From Marinobacter bryozoorum (lineage in GTDB: Bacteria; Pseudomonadota; Gammaproteobacteria; Pseudomonadales; Oleiphilaceae): a DNA stretch of 64,000 nt. Where the stretch lies: assembly GCF_023156245.1 (NCBI RefSeq), contig NZ_JAKZAH010000001.1:124001-188000 (forward strand), written 5' to 3'. Below, piece by piece: positions 33,189-43,979 of this stretch; positions within the stretch are counted from its first letter, which is position 1, and every line of letters starts with the position of its first letter. A program made the translations under genes and the position numbers. The notes beneath the pieces were generated by a model. The model had not been told where the DNA came from, made no database searches, and worked only from the letters and a program-made list of their open reading frames with translations.

Positions 33189-34887
33189 GCGGTGTGGCTC
33201 GTTCAATAATGGCGCGGGCGTCCACTCCCCTGGGCAGGGTGCCGATATTATGCATCCCCTGGCCAGCAATCCGCGAGCCACAGTAAGCGTCGGCCACCGC
33301 CGCCGGGGCATTGCGGATCAGCAAGGAGGCCTGCAGGGATACCGCGAGCCGGTCTACCAGGTCCCTTGCCTGGAAGGCTATTTCCTGGGGGGCTTGCACC
33401 GCGGCACCGAAATCCCGCTGTAACTGGTCGACGAAGCCATCAAAGCGCTGGTCACTGCCCCGGGCCAGGTTCACTTCTGCCATGAAGGCATCCAGGCTCG
33501 CCGGAGATTTCTGCAGGGCCCTCAGGGTGTCCAGGCACTGAACATTGCCAGAGCCCTCCCAGATGGCGTTAACCGGTGATTCCCGGAACAGCCGTGGCAT
33601 GATGCAGTCTTCCATCACGCCGCTGCCGCCGATGCACTCCATGGCCTCATAGGCCAGGTTGGGGGAGCGTTTGCAGATCCAGTACTTGCCCACCGGGGTG
33701 GCCAGCCGGAGGAACAGTTTTTCCTGTTCGTCGTCTGGGGCGTCCAGGGCCCGGCCGACGCGCATGGTCAGGGCCATGGCCGCCTCGCTTTCCACCGCCA
33801 GGTCTGCCAGTACGTTCTGCATCAGTGGTTGCTCGCTCAGGCGGGCGCCAAACGCACTGCGGTGATGGCAGTGGTGCAGGGCCTGGGCCGTGGCCTGGCG
33901 CATGCCGGAGGAGCTGCCCACCATACAGTCGAAACGGGTCATGGCGACCATCTCGATAATCGTTGGTACCCCGCGGCCTTCTTCACCGACCATCCAGCCC
34001 AGGGCGCCGCGCAGTTCCGCCTCGCTGGAAGCGTTGGCCACGTTGCCCATCTTGTTTTTCAGGCGCTGGATCTGCCACGGGTTCTTGCTGCCATCCGGGC
34101 GCCAGCGGGGCATCAGGAAACAGGAAAGGCCGCCGGCGGTCTGGGCCAGTACCAGGAAGGCGTCACACATGGGGGCCGATACAAACCACTTGTGTCCGAC
34201 CAGTTCGTAGGCCTGGCCAGGGCCCTCCCTGCCAGTTGGGTAGGCGCGGGTCGTGTTGGCGCGCACATCACTGCCCCCCTGCTTCTCTGTCATCGCCATG
34301 CCAATGGTGACGGACTGTTTCTCGCTATCGGGGATATTGCGGGGGTCGTAGTCCCGGCGCAGGATTTTCGGCGCCCAGAGCTCCGCCAGTTCCGGCTGCT
34401 TCATAATGGACGGCATGGCAGCGAAGGTCATGGTGATGGGGCAGCCATGGGCCGCCTCCACCTGGGTGTGCAGGTAATACTTGGCAGCCCGGGCCACATG
34501 GGCCCCGGCACCAGGCTGTTGCCACGGACTGCTATGCAGCCCGTGCTCCATCGCCAGTCGCATCAGTTCATGGTAGGCCGGATGGAACCGGACCTCATCA
34601 ATGCGATGGCCAAAGCGATCGTGGGTATGAAAGGACGGCTTGTTGTCGTTGGCCAGGAACCCCAGTTCGATGGTCTCCCGGCGCCCGGCCAGTTCTCCGA
34701 AGGCTTCCAGTTCCTGCCGGGCCCAGCCGGCACCTTCCCGCTCAACGGCCTCCTGCAATGCGGTGTCCTGGAGGAACAGGTTGTAGTTTTCCAGTGCCGG
34801 GGGCTGGTTCAGCACTTCATGGGTCTGGGCCAGCCAGGGATCTGCCTCAAACGAGGATTCGGGGGTGTTTGGCTGCTTGGCATTCAT
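33181..34887 (-). CDS. aidB: AidB-like acyl-CoA dehydrogenase family protein
   Basis: A 568-residue flavoprotein. Strong similarity to E. coli AidB runs throughout: AVEREGAGW near 45, QVEAAHGCPITMTFAA near 145, GMAMTEKQGGSDV near 195, RFDCMVGSSSGMRQAT near 320, and ESPVNAIWEGSGN near 430. AidB is a DNA-binding, FAD-containing member induced by alkylation damage; its substrate is uncertain. The ATG at 34887 has GAGG six bases upstream, better than the ATG at 34899. An AT-rich promoter region precedes it. It heads an operon with DUF503 and panP. Confidence 0.88.
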   Translation of the reverse strand: MNAKQPNTPESSFEADPWLAQTHEVLNQPPALENYNLFLQDTALQEAVEREGAGWARQELEAFGELAGRRETIELGFLANDNKPSFHTHDRFGHRIDEVRFHPAYHELMRLAMEHGLHSSPWQQPGAGAHVARAAKYYLHTQVEAAHGCPITMTFAAMPSIMKQPELAELWAPKILRRDYDPRNIPDSEKQSVTIGMAMTEKQGGSDVRANTTRAYPTGREGPGQAYELVGHKWFVSAPMCDAFLVLAQTAGGLSCFLMPRWRPDGSKNPWQIQRLKNKMGNVANASSEAELRGALGWMVGEEGRGVPTIIEMVAMTRFDCMVGSSSGMRQATAQALHHCHHRSAFGARLSEQPLMQNVLADLAVESEAAMALTMRVGRALDAPDDEQEKLFLRLATPVGKYWICKRSPNLAYEAMECIGGSGVMEDCIMPRLFRESPVNAIWEGSGNVQCLDTLRALQKSPASLDAFMAEVNLARGSDQRFDGFVDQLQRDFGAAVQAPQEIAFQARDLVDRLAVSLQASLLIRNAPAAVADAYCGSRIAGQGMHNIGTLPRGVDARAIIERATPHV

Positions 34888-35168
34888 GTCGGGCCTCATC
34901 GCTGAATCTGTTTTATTTATTTTTAAAAATAATGGCTTGCGTGTATTGCAACGGTTGCTTACAAAAAGTTACAAAAAAGTCGTTGCAGCAAGATAGCGCT
35001 GTCTCACAAACACGATTATAAAGACGCCAAGGCGCCCATGCACGCAATGCCTCAGGTGCCGAACAGGAAACGGTATTCGGTTATGCCGGTGCGCGTTTCA
35101 TTGAGCAGGGGGCCTGAGTCACCGGTCGTTGCTACCGGCCCCCGGGTCTTCGCTGATGGAGAGCAACC

Positions 35169-35390
35169 ATGAGTGAATTCGATGAAACCAGCCTGGAATC
35201 CGCCAGCAGCTGGAATGACGCAGAAGACAACCATTCGATCGCCGGGCGGGCACGAATCCGCGCCCAGCTGGCGGCTGATATCCAGGCCTTCCTGACCCAG
35301 GGCGGCCAGATCCAGGAAGTGGACACCAGTTTCCGGGCAGATGCGCCCCGTAAGGTGGACGTTGGTTTCAAAAATCGCAGCCTTTCATAG
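35169..35390 (+). CDS. sutA: SutA-like RNA polymerase-associated small acidic regulator
   Basis: 73 residues from an ATG with GGAGAG upstream. The C-terminal half (DIQAFLTQGGQIQEVDTSF, then ADAPRKVD) aligns with the conserved part of Pseudomonas SutA (EFLSRGGKVQEIEPN, then ADPPKKPD). The N-terminal half is acidic and probably disordered, but much shorter than in Pseudomonas SutA. SutA binds RNA polymerase and favours expression during slow growth. Assigning the same role here is an inference from this alignment, made by memory. Confidence 0.75.
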   Translation: MSEFDETSLESASSWNDAEDNHSIAGRARIRAQLAADIQAFLTQGGQIQEVDTSFRADAPRKVDVGFKNRSLS

Positions 35391-35453
35391 AGGCCTCACC
35401 CCCTCCCTGGTCCGGTGGTGAATGCTTCCTGACCTCGGCGCGCTGATCCATTC

Positions 35454-35485
35454 CGGGAAGTCTCCCCTTTCGGGCGGGCTTCCCG
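35454..35485 (+). terminator. Candidate terminator after sutA
   Basis: CGGGAAG and CTTCCCG enclose an inner CCC/GGG stem, followed by TTTGT. It lies 64 bp past the sutA stop and 136 bp before hemB. Confidence 0.45.
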
Positions 35486-35596
35486 TTTGTCCGGGCAAAC
35501 GGCCCGGCCTGATGGCTTCCTTCATCACCGTAACCTGCCCTCTTATGTTCCGGTTCATCCCCCGGTAACATCCTGACGTGTATGATAGAAGGTTAA

Positions 35597-36631
<1,035 letters not shown>

Positions 36632-36632
36632 C

Positions 36633-38768
36633 ATGGCCATGAATCCGGTTCCGGAAGTGAGCAAGGTAGGCGAGGTGGCTGCCGTACCCGAGCCGGTGGA
36701 GGTGCCGGACCAGGTGCTGGACCTCACCGCCCGGGAAAACTACTTCAATCGTGAGCTCAGTCACCTGCAGTTCAACTACCGGGTGCTGCAGCAGGCGCTG
36801 GATGAACACCACCCGCTGATCAACCGGCTGATCTTCCTGTGTATCTTCAGCTCCAACATGGACGAGTTCTTTGAGATACGGGTGGCCGGCCTGCGCCAGC
36901 AGATGAAATACGGGCGGGAAATGGTGGGGCCGGACGGCATGCTGCCCGAGCAGGTGCTGGCGGAAATCAGCCAGGTGGCCCACGATTACATCAGCGAACA
37001 GTACGACATCCTCAACAAGGTGCTGATTCCGGAGATGGAGCAGCAGAACATCCACTTTGTCCGGCGCCGGGACTGGACCCCGGCCCAGGCAGAGTGGGTG
37101 CGCCAGTACTTCGAGGACGAGATCCTGCCGGTGGTCAATCCCATCGGACTGGACCCGTCCCACCCGTTCCCCCGCCTGGTGAACAAGAGCCTGAACTTTA
37201 TCGTCGAGCTGGACGGCAAGGATGCCTTCGGTCGCGAGACCGGTATGGCCATTGTGCCGGCGCCCCGCTCGCTGCCACGACTGGTCAGGCTGCCGGACGA
37301 CGTATGCGACGGTGGCGATAACCTGGTGTTCCTGTCCTCCATGATCCACGCCCACGCTGACGAGCTGTTTCCGGGCATGGAGGTCAAGGGCTGCTACCAG
37401 TTCCGGCTGACCCGGAATGCGGACCTCGAGCTGGAAGATGACCTGGAAGACCTGGCCTCGGCCTTGCGGGGCGAGCTGCTCAGCCGGCGCTTTGGCGACG
37501 GCGTGCGTCTGGAAGTGGCAGACAACTGCCCGGAGGAACTGGTGCAGTTCCTGTTGCACCAGTTTGGCCTCACCGAGCGGGACCTCTACAAGGTGCACGG
37601 CCCGGTGAACCTGACCCGGCTGATGGCGGTGAGTGGCCTGGTGAACCGGCCAGACCTGACCTACCCGGGCTTCTCGCCGGCGTTGCCGAAGCAGATTCGC
37701 AACAAGGAAGTGATCTTCGACGCCATTCGCAAGCAGCCGATCCTGATGCTGCACCCCTATGAAAGCTTCACGCCGGTGATCGACTTCCTGCGCCAGGCCG
37801 CCAAGGACCCCCAGGTGCTGGCGATCCGCCAGACCCTGTACCGCACCGGCGCGGATTCCGAGATTGTCGAGGCTCTGATGGACGCCGCCCGCCGGGGCAA
37901 GGAAGTCACCGCGGTCATCGAGCTGAGGGCCCGCTTTGACGAGGCCGAGAACCTGGAGCTGGCCAGCCGCCTGCAGGAAGCGGGGGTTGTGGTGGTTTAC
38001 GGCGTGGTGGGGTACAAGACCCACGCCAAGATGATCCTGATCGTGCGCCGGGAAGAAGGTCGCCTGAAGCGCTATGTGCATCTGGGTACCGGTAACTACC
38101 ACGCCGGTAATGCCCGCCTGTACACCGATTACAGCTTCCTGTCGGCTGACGACGCCCTTGGCGATGACGTCAACAAGCTGTTCCAGCAGCTCACCGGCAT
38201 GGGTAAGGCCCTGAAGATCAAGAAACTCTTCCATGCCCCCTTTACCCTGCACCGTCGCATCATTGAACTGATCGACCGGGAGGCCGAGTACGGTGACAAG
38301 GGACATATTATCTTCAAGTTCAATGCCCTGACCGACCCCGGCGTCATGCTGGCCCTGTACCGGGCCTCCCAGGCCGGTGTGAAGATCGACCTGGTCATTC
38401 GCGGTATCTGCTGCCTGCGCCCCGGTGTGCCAGGCCTGTCAGAGAACATCCAGGTTCGCTCCATTATCGGACGCTTCCTGGAGCACACCCGGGTTTACTG
38501 GTTCGGCAACAACGGCAAGCCGGAAGTCTACTGCTCCAGTGCCGATGGCATGGTGCGCAACCTCGTGAACCGGGTTGAAGTCGCCTTCCCGGTGGAGGAC
38601 AGGGACCTTGTCGCGCGACTGAAGGACGACCTGGATGCCTGTTTACGTGACAACTGTCAGAGCTGGGTCTTGCAGCCTGATGGCCGTTACCTGCAAAATC
38701 AGCCGGCACCGGATGAAGAGCGCTTCGCATCCCAACTGGTCCTGCTGGAACGGTTGACGGCCAAGTAA
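36633..38768 (+). CDS. ppk1: Polyphosphate kinase 1
   Basis: A 711-residue Ppk that polymerises ATP gamma-phosphate into polyphosphate and runs in reverse. The N domain begins YFNRELSHLQFNYRVL; the two phospholipase-D-like halves contain RQTLYRTGADSEIV, GYKTHAKMILIVRRE (the phosphorylated His, about residue 465) and VHLGTGNYHAGNARLYTD. The later conserved IKKLFHAPFTLH and VIRGICCLRPGVPG blocks complete the fold. The ATG at 36633 follows the hemB stop (TGACATG). No ppx gene is present downstream. Confidence 0.97.
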   Translation: MAMNPVPEVSKVGEVAAVPEPVEVPDQVLDLTARENYFNRELSHLQFNYRVLQQALDEHHPLINRLIFLCIFSSNMDEFFEIRVAGLRQQMKYGREMVGPDGMLPEQVLAEISQVAHDYISEQYDILNKVLIPEMEQQNIHFVRRRDWTPAQAEWVRQYFEDEILPVVNPIGLDPSHPFPRLVNKSLNFIVELDGKDAFGRETGMAIVPAPRSLPRLVRLPDDVCDGGDNLVFLSSMIHAHADELFPGMEVKGCYQFRLTRNADLELEDDLEDLASALRGELLSRRFGDGVRLEVADNCPEELVQFLLHQFGLTERDLYKVHGPVNLTRLMAVSGLVNRPDLTYPGFSPALPKQIRNKEVIFDAIRKQPILMLHPYESFTPVIDFLRQAAKDPQVLAIRQTLYRTGADSEIVEALMDAARRGKEVTAVIELRARFDEAENLELASRLQEAGVVVVYGVVGYKTHAKMILIVRREEGRLKRYVHLGTGNYHAGNARLYTDYSFLSADDALGDDVNKLFQQLTGMGKALKIKKLFHAPFTLHRRIIELIDREAEYGDKGHIIFKFNALTDPGVMLALYRASQAGVKIDLVIRGICCLRPGVPGLSENIQVRSIIGRFLEHTRVYWFGNNGKPEVYCSSADGMVRNLVNRVEVAFPVEDRDLVARLKDDLDACLRDNCQSWVLQPDGRYLQNQPAPDEERFASQLVLLERLTAK

Positions 38769-38906
38769 TCCTCGCCGGCGCTCAAGCGTCTGCTTTCGCC
38801 GGGTGCTCGAATCATTGCCGGGAAAGACGGACAGGATCAGTTGACAGGGATGTCGGTGCCAATCGCAATCACGCGTGTTACCGGCTCCCTGAGTTGGAGC
38901 AAGGAC

Positions 38907-40220
38907 ATGAAAAAAGTATGGATCATCGCCGGCGGCGTGGTCGTGGTGGCAGCGGTTGCAGCCCCATGGGCCGTGGGAAAGCTGACGGAACAGCACTGGC
39001 AGTCTGCCACTGAGCAATTCAACGCCGCCCAGCCCTATTTCGTCATGGAAACCGAGGCCTACGAGCGGGGCTACCTGGGCTCCGAGGCCCGCGGACAGCT
39101 GTTCGCCGTTGACCCGGATACCGGCGAGCGCTATCCCGTGGGCTGGACTGGCGATATCACCCACGGCGTCACCAGCAGCACGATCGATTTCGACTTTGAC
39201 TTCGCCGATGACGCTGGCATGGAAGCGGTTTTTCCTGACCAGAAGCCCACCGTTACCGTGACCACCAGCGCCTGGGGATCTTCGCTGGTGGAGCTGAATG
39301 TCCCGGCGATCGACTACACGGATGACAGCAGCGGTGAATCCCTCAATGTTTCTGCGAGCTATGCCACCCTGGACGTCAGTGATGACGGCGAAACCCTGGA
39401 CACGAAGATGCAATTGCCCGGCCTGGTACTGCGTGCGCCGGATGTGCGGTTATCCATGGAAAACCTCAACCTGGACCAGCATGCCAGCCTGCTGACCGGC
39501 AAGCTGTGGACCGGCGATGCTACGGTAACCCTCGACAAGGTGTCAGTGGTCAGTCGGGACGAGCCGGAACTGATCCTGGAAAGCCTGAAAATGGTAAGTG
39601 ATTCCAGTGCGGACAGCGCGGGTGAACAGTTTGGGGTAAGTACCACCCTGACCCTGGATAGCGTGGGTTACGGCGATGAAAGCCAGGGGCCCCATAGCCT
39701 TGAATTCAATCTTGATGGTGTCAGTGTGGCGGCCTGGAATGACCTGCTCGAAGCAGTCAGTCAGCTCCAGGCAACCAATGCTGACGCGGGCAACGATCCC
39801 CAGCAGGCCTTTGAGCAGCAGATGCAGGCCACCATGGCGCTAACCGGCAGCGTTGAGTCAATGATGGCTGATGGCCTGACTGCCGCTGCCGACCTGGACC
39901 TGGGCTCCGCGGAAGGTCCGGTGACTGGTCGCCTGTTGATCTCCCATCCCGAGCAGGAAGGTGGCGAGCCGGTTCCGTTGATGATGATCGCCCAGACCAT
40001 TGAGGGCGAGATGTCAGTGAAGCTGCCAAAGGCCCTGGCTGATCGATACCCGGAGCTGGGGGAGGAGCTGATGCCGCTGCTGATCCAGGGCGTGTTGGTA
40101 GAGGAGGGTGATTTCTACGTGATGGACGCTACCCTCGAGAACATGATGATCAACCTGAACGGCAACGAGATGCCCTTGCCAGTTCCCGGCATGGGCGGCG
40201 GTTTGTCGCCACAGATGTAA
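38907..40220 (+). CDS. YdgA-like DUF945 family protein
   Basis: A 437-residue envelope protein. One N-terminal hydrophobic helix (residues 3-22) could be a signal anchor, followed by a large, acidic, beta-rich exported region. YERGYLGSEARGQL near 50 is the hallmark of the DUF945/YdgA family. The ATG at 38907 is preceded by AAGGA; an ATG 22 codons upstream is unsupported. The function of the family is unknown. Base composition is like that of its neighbours. A bidirectional terminator follows. Confidence 0.82.
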   Translation: MKKVWIIAGGVVVVAAVAAPWAVGKLTEQHWQSATEQFNAAQPYFVMETEAYERGYLGSEARGQLFAVDPDTGERYPVGWTGDITHGVTSSTIDFDFDFADDAGMEAVFPDQKPTVTVTTSAWGSSLVELNVPAIDYTDDSSGESLNVSASYATLDVSDDGETLDTKMQLPGLVLRAPDVRLSMENLNLDQHASLLTGKLWTGDATVTLDKVSVVSRDEPELILESLKMVSDSSADSAGEQFGVSTTLTLDSVGYGDESQGPHSLEFNLDGVSVAAWNDLLEAVSQLQATNADAGNDPQQAFEQQMQATMALTGSVESMMADGLTAAADLDLGSAEGPVTGRLLISHPEQEGGEPVPLMMIAQTIEGEMSVKLPKALADRYPELGEELMPLLIQGVLVEEGDFYVMDATLENMMINLNGNEMPLPVPGMGGGLSPQM

Positions 40221-40240
40221 CCGGGCCTGCTGTAATACCA

Positions 40241-40271
40241 AAAAAGCCGGGTCCTCAGGGCCCGGCTTTTT
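40241..40271. terminator. Bidirectional terminator between DUF945 gene and coaD
   Basis: AAAAAGCCGGG, a 9-nt loop, then CCCGGCTTTTT; A and T tracts on both sides serve two converging transcripts. Confidence 0.9.
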
Positions 40272-40299
40272 CAGGATTGGCACAGGGTATTGCCCGTGC

Positions 40300-40791
<492 letters not shown>

Positions 40792-40851
40792 TTACTGGTA
40801 TCTGGGGCTGGTCTTTGTGGTCTAGCGCGTCAAGGAAGTCGACGCAATACA

Positions 40852-42297
40852 CTATCGAATAAAGAAGCGATAGACCAGTTTGTGCAAGGCTCCGCCGTAC
40901 GGTGGGTAGACGAGCTTGCCGCTGTTGATCTTCTGCTTGCTGAAAACGGCCCTTGCGTGGGAGAAGGTGAGAAAACCTTCCTTGCCATGGTAGTGCCCCA
41001 TGCCGGAATCGCCAATGCCGCCGAAGGGCAGGTCATCCTGGGCCACATGCATCAGCGCATCGTTGATGCAGACACCGCCGGAGTGGGTGCCTGCCAGCAG
41101 GCGTTTCTGTTCGTCCCGGCCGTAGCCAAAGTAGTAGAGTGCGAGCGGTCGCGGGCGGCTGTTGATGAAGGTCATTGCATCTTCCAGTCCCTTGCTCGCC
41201 ACCACCGGCAACAGCGGGCCGAAGATTTCGTCCTGCGTGACTTTCATGTCTTCCGTGGGGTTGAGCAGCAGGGTGACGGGCATCTTGCGGCAGCCCTCCT
41301 CGAAATGCTCCCCCGCCGGGTTGACCTCGATAACCTGGGCGCCCTTGCTGCGGGCGTCGGCCAGGTACTCCTGCAGGCGCTGGTACTGACGGTCATTGAT
41401 GATGGCTGTGTAATCGGAGTTGTCCCTCAGTGTAGGGTACATCCGCGCCATGGCATCCTGGAATGCGTCCACAAAGGCGTTGATGCGGTCCGATGGACAC
41501 AGCACGTAATCCGGTGCCACGCAGGTCTGGCCCGCGTTCAGCGCCTTGCCGAATGCGATGCGCTCTGCGGCATCTTCCACGGGCACATCCGAGGAAACGA
41601 TGGCCGGTGACTTTCCGCCCAGCTCCAGCGTCACAGGGGTGAGGTTTTCCGAGGCGGCTTTCATGACCAGGCGTCCCACCGTGGTGGATCCGGTGAACAG
41701 CAGGTGGTCAAAGGGGCGGGCAGAGAAGTCGGCGGCCACATCGGCTTCGCCATTGATCACTGCTACCAGGTCCCGGGGAAAGGTGGCTTCGACCAGGTTC
41801 GCCAGCAGGGCAGAGGTATGGGGGGTGAACTCTGACATCTTGATCATTGCCCGGTTACCCGCCGCCAGTGCGGCCACCAGTGGCCCGATCGCCAGGTACA
41901 GAGGGTAGTTCCAGGGAACGATGATGCCGACCACGCCCTTGGGCTGGTAGTACACCTTGTTACTGGCCGGCTGGAACAGCATGGATACGCTGCGCCGCTC
42001 CGGCTGCATCCAGCCCTTGAGGTTTTTCATCGCGTAGTTGATGCCTTCCACAGACGGGATCACCTCGGCGATCAGGGTTTCGTCCCGGGAGCGACCGTTG
42101 AAATCCCTGTCGATCGCTTCGCAGAACTGCTCCTGGTGGGCTAGCAAGGCTTTCTTCAGACGCTGCAGGTTATCCAGGCGCTCGCTGGCGGTTGGCAACG
42201 GGTTGCGGGTGAAAGCCTGTTTTTGCTCTGCCATTACGCGGGCGGTCAGCTGGATCTGCTGCTTGCTTTCGTTCAGCGGAACAACGGTGGCGGTCAT
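40852..42297 (-). CDS. Coniferyl aldehyde dehydrogenase-like NAD(P) aldehyde dehydrogenase
   Basis: A 481-residue aldehyde dehydrogenase. The cofactor-site block is VVGIIVPWNYPLYLAIGPLVAALAAG in part (about 120-140), the catalytic glutamate is in LELGGKSPAIV (about 215), and the nucleophilic cysteine is in NAGQTCVAPDYVL (about 250). The ending (SGKLVYPPYGG) and overall type match the CalB group that oxidises coniferyl and other aldehydes, including fatty ones, in Pseudomonas-like bacteria. The ATG follows GAGGAAA. A FNR/ANR-like site lies 39 bp upstream. The physiological substrate is uncertain. Confidence 0.88.
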   Translation of the reverse strand: MTATVVPLNESKQQIQLTARVMAEQKQAFTRNPLPTASERLDNLQRLKKALLAHQEQFCEAIDRDFNGRSRDETLIAEVIPSVEGINYAMKNLKGWMQPERRSVSMLFQPASNKVYYQPKGVVGIIVPWNYPLYLAIGPLVAALAAGNRAMIKMSEFTPHTSALLANLVEATFPRDLVAVINGEADVAADFSARPFDHLLFTGSTTVGRLVMKAASENLTPVTLELGGKSPAIVSSDVPVEDAAERIAFGKALNAGQTCVAPDYVLCPSDRINAFVDAFQDAMARMYPTLRDNSDYTAIINDRQYQRLQEYLADARSKGAQVIEVNPAGEHFEEGCRKMPVTLLLNPTEDMKVTQDEIFGPLLPVVASKGLEDAMTFINSRPRPLALYYFGYGRDEQKRLLAGTHSGGVCINDALMHVAQDDLPFGGIGDSGMGHYHGKEGFLTFSHARAVFSKQKINSGKLVYPPYGGALHKLVYRFFIR

Positions 42298-42335
42298 GTG
42301 GATTTCCTCGGTTAAGGGAACTTCCTGGTGAAAGT

Positions 42336-42349
42336 TTGATCACAGTCAA
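42336..42349 (-). promoter_or_regulatory. Candidate ANR/FNR-type site upstream of the aldehyde dehydrogenase gene
   Basis: TTGAT-CACA-GTCAA matches the TTGAT-N4-ATCAA consensus at nine of ten positions, 39 bp upstream of the start codon. Its closeness to the start leaves little room for activation from the usual -41.5 position, so repression or chance is possible. Confidence 0.3.
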
Positions 42350-42412
42350 TACCGGTGCCAACGGACTCGCCGGTGAGACTCAGGTCTCAGTACGTCGCAA
42401 ACCCTGACGATT

Positions 42413-42441
42413 CCCGACCGGGATGACCGGTCGGGTTTTTT
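42413..42441 (+). terminator. Orphan plus-strand intrinsic terminator
   Basis: CCCGACCGG-GATGA-CCGGTCGGG followed by TTTTTTAA on the plus strand. Both flanking genes run on the minus strand, where no U tract follows the stem. It could terminate an undetected plus-strand RNA from 42298-42412 or an antisense transcript. Confidence 0.7.
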
Positions 42442-42452
42442 AATGCTCGGCG

Positions 42453-43085
42453 TCAGCCTTCTGCCTGGCCGGATTCCAGCCAGTCTGACAGCCCCTTGCG
42501 GCATTCTTCCAGACCGGTCTTGCTGGTGGCTGAAAACATGACCAGGTGTTCCAGGCACTGACTGTCTTTCAGGGCCTTGCGAATACCCAGCATGGCGGTC
42601 TTTGCCTGGCCGAACTTCAGTTTGTCAGCCTTGGTGGCAAGAATCATCAGCGGCAGCTTGTTATGTTCGCACCATTCCACCATCATCTGGTCAAAGTCGG
42701 TCAACGGGTGGCGAATGTCCATGACGAGTACCAGCCCGGCGAGGCTGCGGCGTTCTGTGAGGTAGTGGCTCAGGTGTTGTTGCCAGTCGTCCTTCATGTC
42801 CCGGGAAACCCTGGCGTAGCCATAGCCGGGCAGGTCCACCAGCCGGCAGTTTTCCCGGTTCAGTGAAAAAAAGTTGATCAGCCGGGTGCGCCCCGGTGTC
42901 TTGCTGGTGCGGGCCAGCTTACCATTGGTGGTGATACAGTTGATGGCGCTGGACTTGCCGGCATTTGACCGGCCTGCAAAGGCAACCTCTCGCCCCGCAT
43001 CCGGCGGGCAGTCCTGCAGCTGTGCTGCACTGACCAGGAAGCGGGCGCTGTTGAAGGAAATTGGTTTCGGAGCTTCGGATGTCAC
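42453..43085 (-). CDS. engB: Ribosome biogenesis GTPase EngB/YihA/YsxC
   Basis: A 210-residue TRAFAC GTPase. G motifs: G1 GRSNAGKSS (about 38-46), G2 in [13 protein letters not shown]3 DLPGYGYA (about 83), G4 ATKADKL (about 150) and a G5-like FSATSKTGL. The family acts in 50S subunit assembly and is usually essential. The start is GTG with AGGA upstream. It is divergent from the cytochrome c4 gene, as in Pseudomonas. Confidence 0.94.
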   Translation of the reverse strand: MTSEAPKPISFNSARFLVSAAQLQDCPPDAGREVAFAGRSNAGKSSAINCITTNGKLARTSKTPGRTRLINFFSLNRENCRLVDLPGYGYARVSRDMKDDWQQHLSHYLTERRSLAGLVLVMDIRHPLTDFDQMMVEWCEHNKLPLMILATKADKLKFGQAKTAMLGIRKALKDSQCLEHLVMFSATSKTGLEECRKGLSDWLESGQAEG

Positions 43086-43193
43086 GGAGTATTCCTGAGT
43101 GCGAGGTGTCGGTTTGGTGGTCCGGGCGAGAGCCGATGGCTAGCGGGTTGACCTGAGACAGGCCCATGGCATTTATTCATTGGCTCCTTAATG

Positions 43194-43199
43194 TATAAT
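43194..43199 (+). promoter_or_regulatory. -10 element in the engB-cytochrome c4 intergenic region
   Basis: A perfect TATAAT on the plus strand about 120 bp upstream of the cytochrome c4 start. No strong -35 is seen at 16-18 bp. Confidence 0.4.
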
Positions 43200-43321
43200 G
43201 CTACACCAATTTCCGGACAGTGCGCAGGTTACTACTGCCAACGGCCCGATAATCGTGCCTTTCCAGTGCTGCCAGCGTCACAAAGAATAACGTTTCAGAT
43301 GAGAGAATAAGCGGAGCGAGC

Positions 43322-43927
43322 ATGAAGAAACTGATCGCAGGTGTGGTTCTCGGCGTGGGCCTCTCTATGACGGCCCATGGCGCGGGAGATCCTGAAGCTG
43401 GTGAGACCCAGGCCGCTGCGTGCGCGGCCTGTCATGGACAGGCAGGTACCGCTCCGGTAATGGGGGTATACCCCAAGCTGGCCGGTCTCGGCGAAACCTA
43501 TTTCTACAACCAGTTGGTTGCTATTCGTGATGGCGACCGTGAGATCCCGGAGATGACCGGGCAGCTGGACGGCAAGTCCGATGAGGACCTGAGAGACCTG
43601 GCCGCCTACTTCAACCAGCAAGAAATGCCCCTGGGGCAGGCGAATCCAGAGCTGGCTGATCAGGGTGAGGCCCTGTACCGTGGTGGCAACCTTGCCTCCG
43701 GTGTACCGGCCTGCGCCGCATGCCATAACCCTCAAGGCAAGGGTAATGAGCCTGCCGGTTACCCTCATCTTGGCGGGCAGAGCGCTGAGTACGTGGCCAA
43801 GACCCTCAACGATTACCGTGACGCGTCCCGTGGCGGTTACAAGTCCCAGATCATGGTGGACATTGCCTCCCGCCTGACCGATGAAGAAATCGAGGCCGTT
43901 GCCAGCTATATTTCCGGCCTGCACTGA
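43322..43927 (+). CDS. Di-haem cytochrome c4
   Basis: A 201-residue periplasmic protein with a Sec signal (1-20, cut after AHG or GA). Two haem-binding motifs, CAACH near residue 35 and CAACH near 132, sit in two homologous halves. Each half has the c4 hallmark, YPKLAGLGETYFYNQL in the first and YPHLGGQSAEYVAKTL in the second; later Met residues give the axial ligands. It passes electrons to terminal oxidases. It is followed by a terminator, then dsbA, the order known from Pseudomonas. Confidence 0.94.
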   Translation: MKKLIAGVVLGVGLSMTAHGAGDPEAGETQAAACAACHGQAGTAPVMGVYPKLAGLGETYFYNQLVAIRDGDREIPEMTGQLDGKSDEDLRDLAAYFNQQEMPLGQANPELADQGEALYRGGNLASGVPACAACHNPQGKGNEPAGYPHLGGQSAEYVAKTLNDYRDASRGGYKSQIMVDIASRLTDEEIEAVASYISGLH

Positions 43928-43954
43928 TTGCAGCCGTATCGGCAAAGCCCTGAT

Positions 43955-43979
43955 AAAAGCCCGCCATGTGCGGGCTTTT
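43955..43979 (+). terminator. Terminator after cytochrome c4 gene
   Basis: AAAAGCCCG-CCATGTG-CGGGCTTTT followed by GCTTTTTC, 28 bp past the stop. Confidence 0.88.

Noticed and set aside
34957..34980. TTACAAAAAG direct repeats upstream of aidB, resembling a Pho box
   Set aside because: The repeat period is 10 bp, not 11, and the bases match the PhoB consensus poorly compared with the phoB site.
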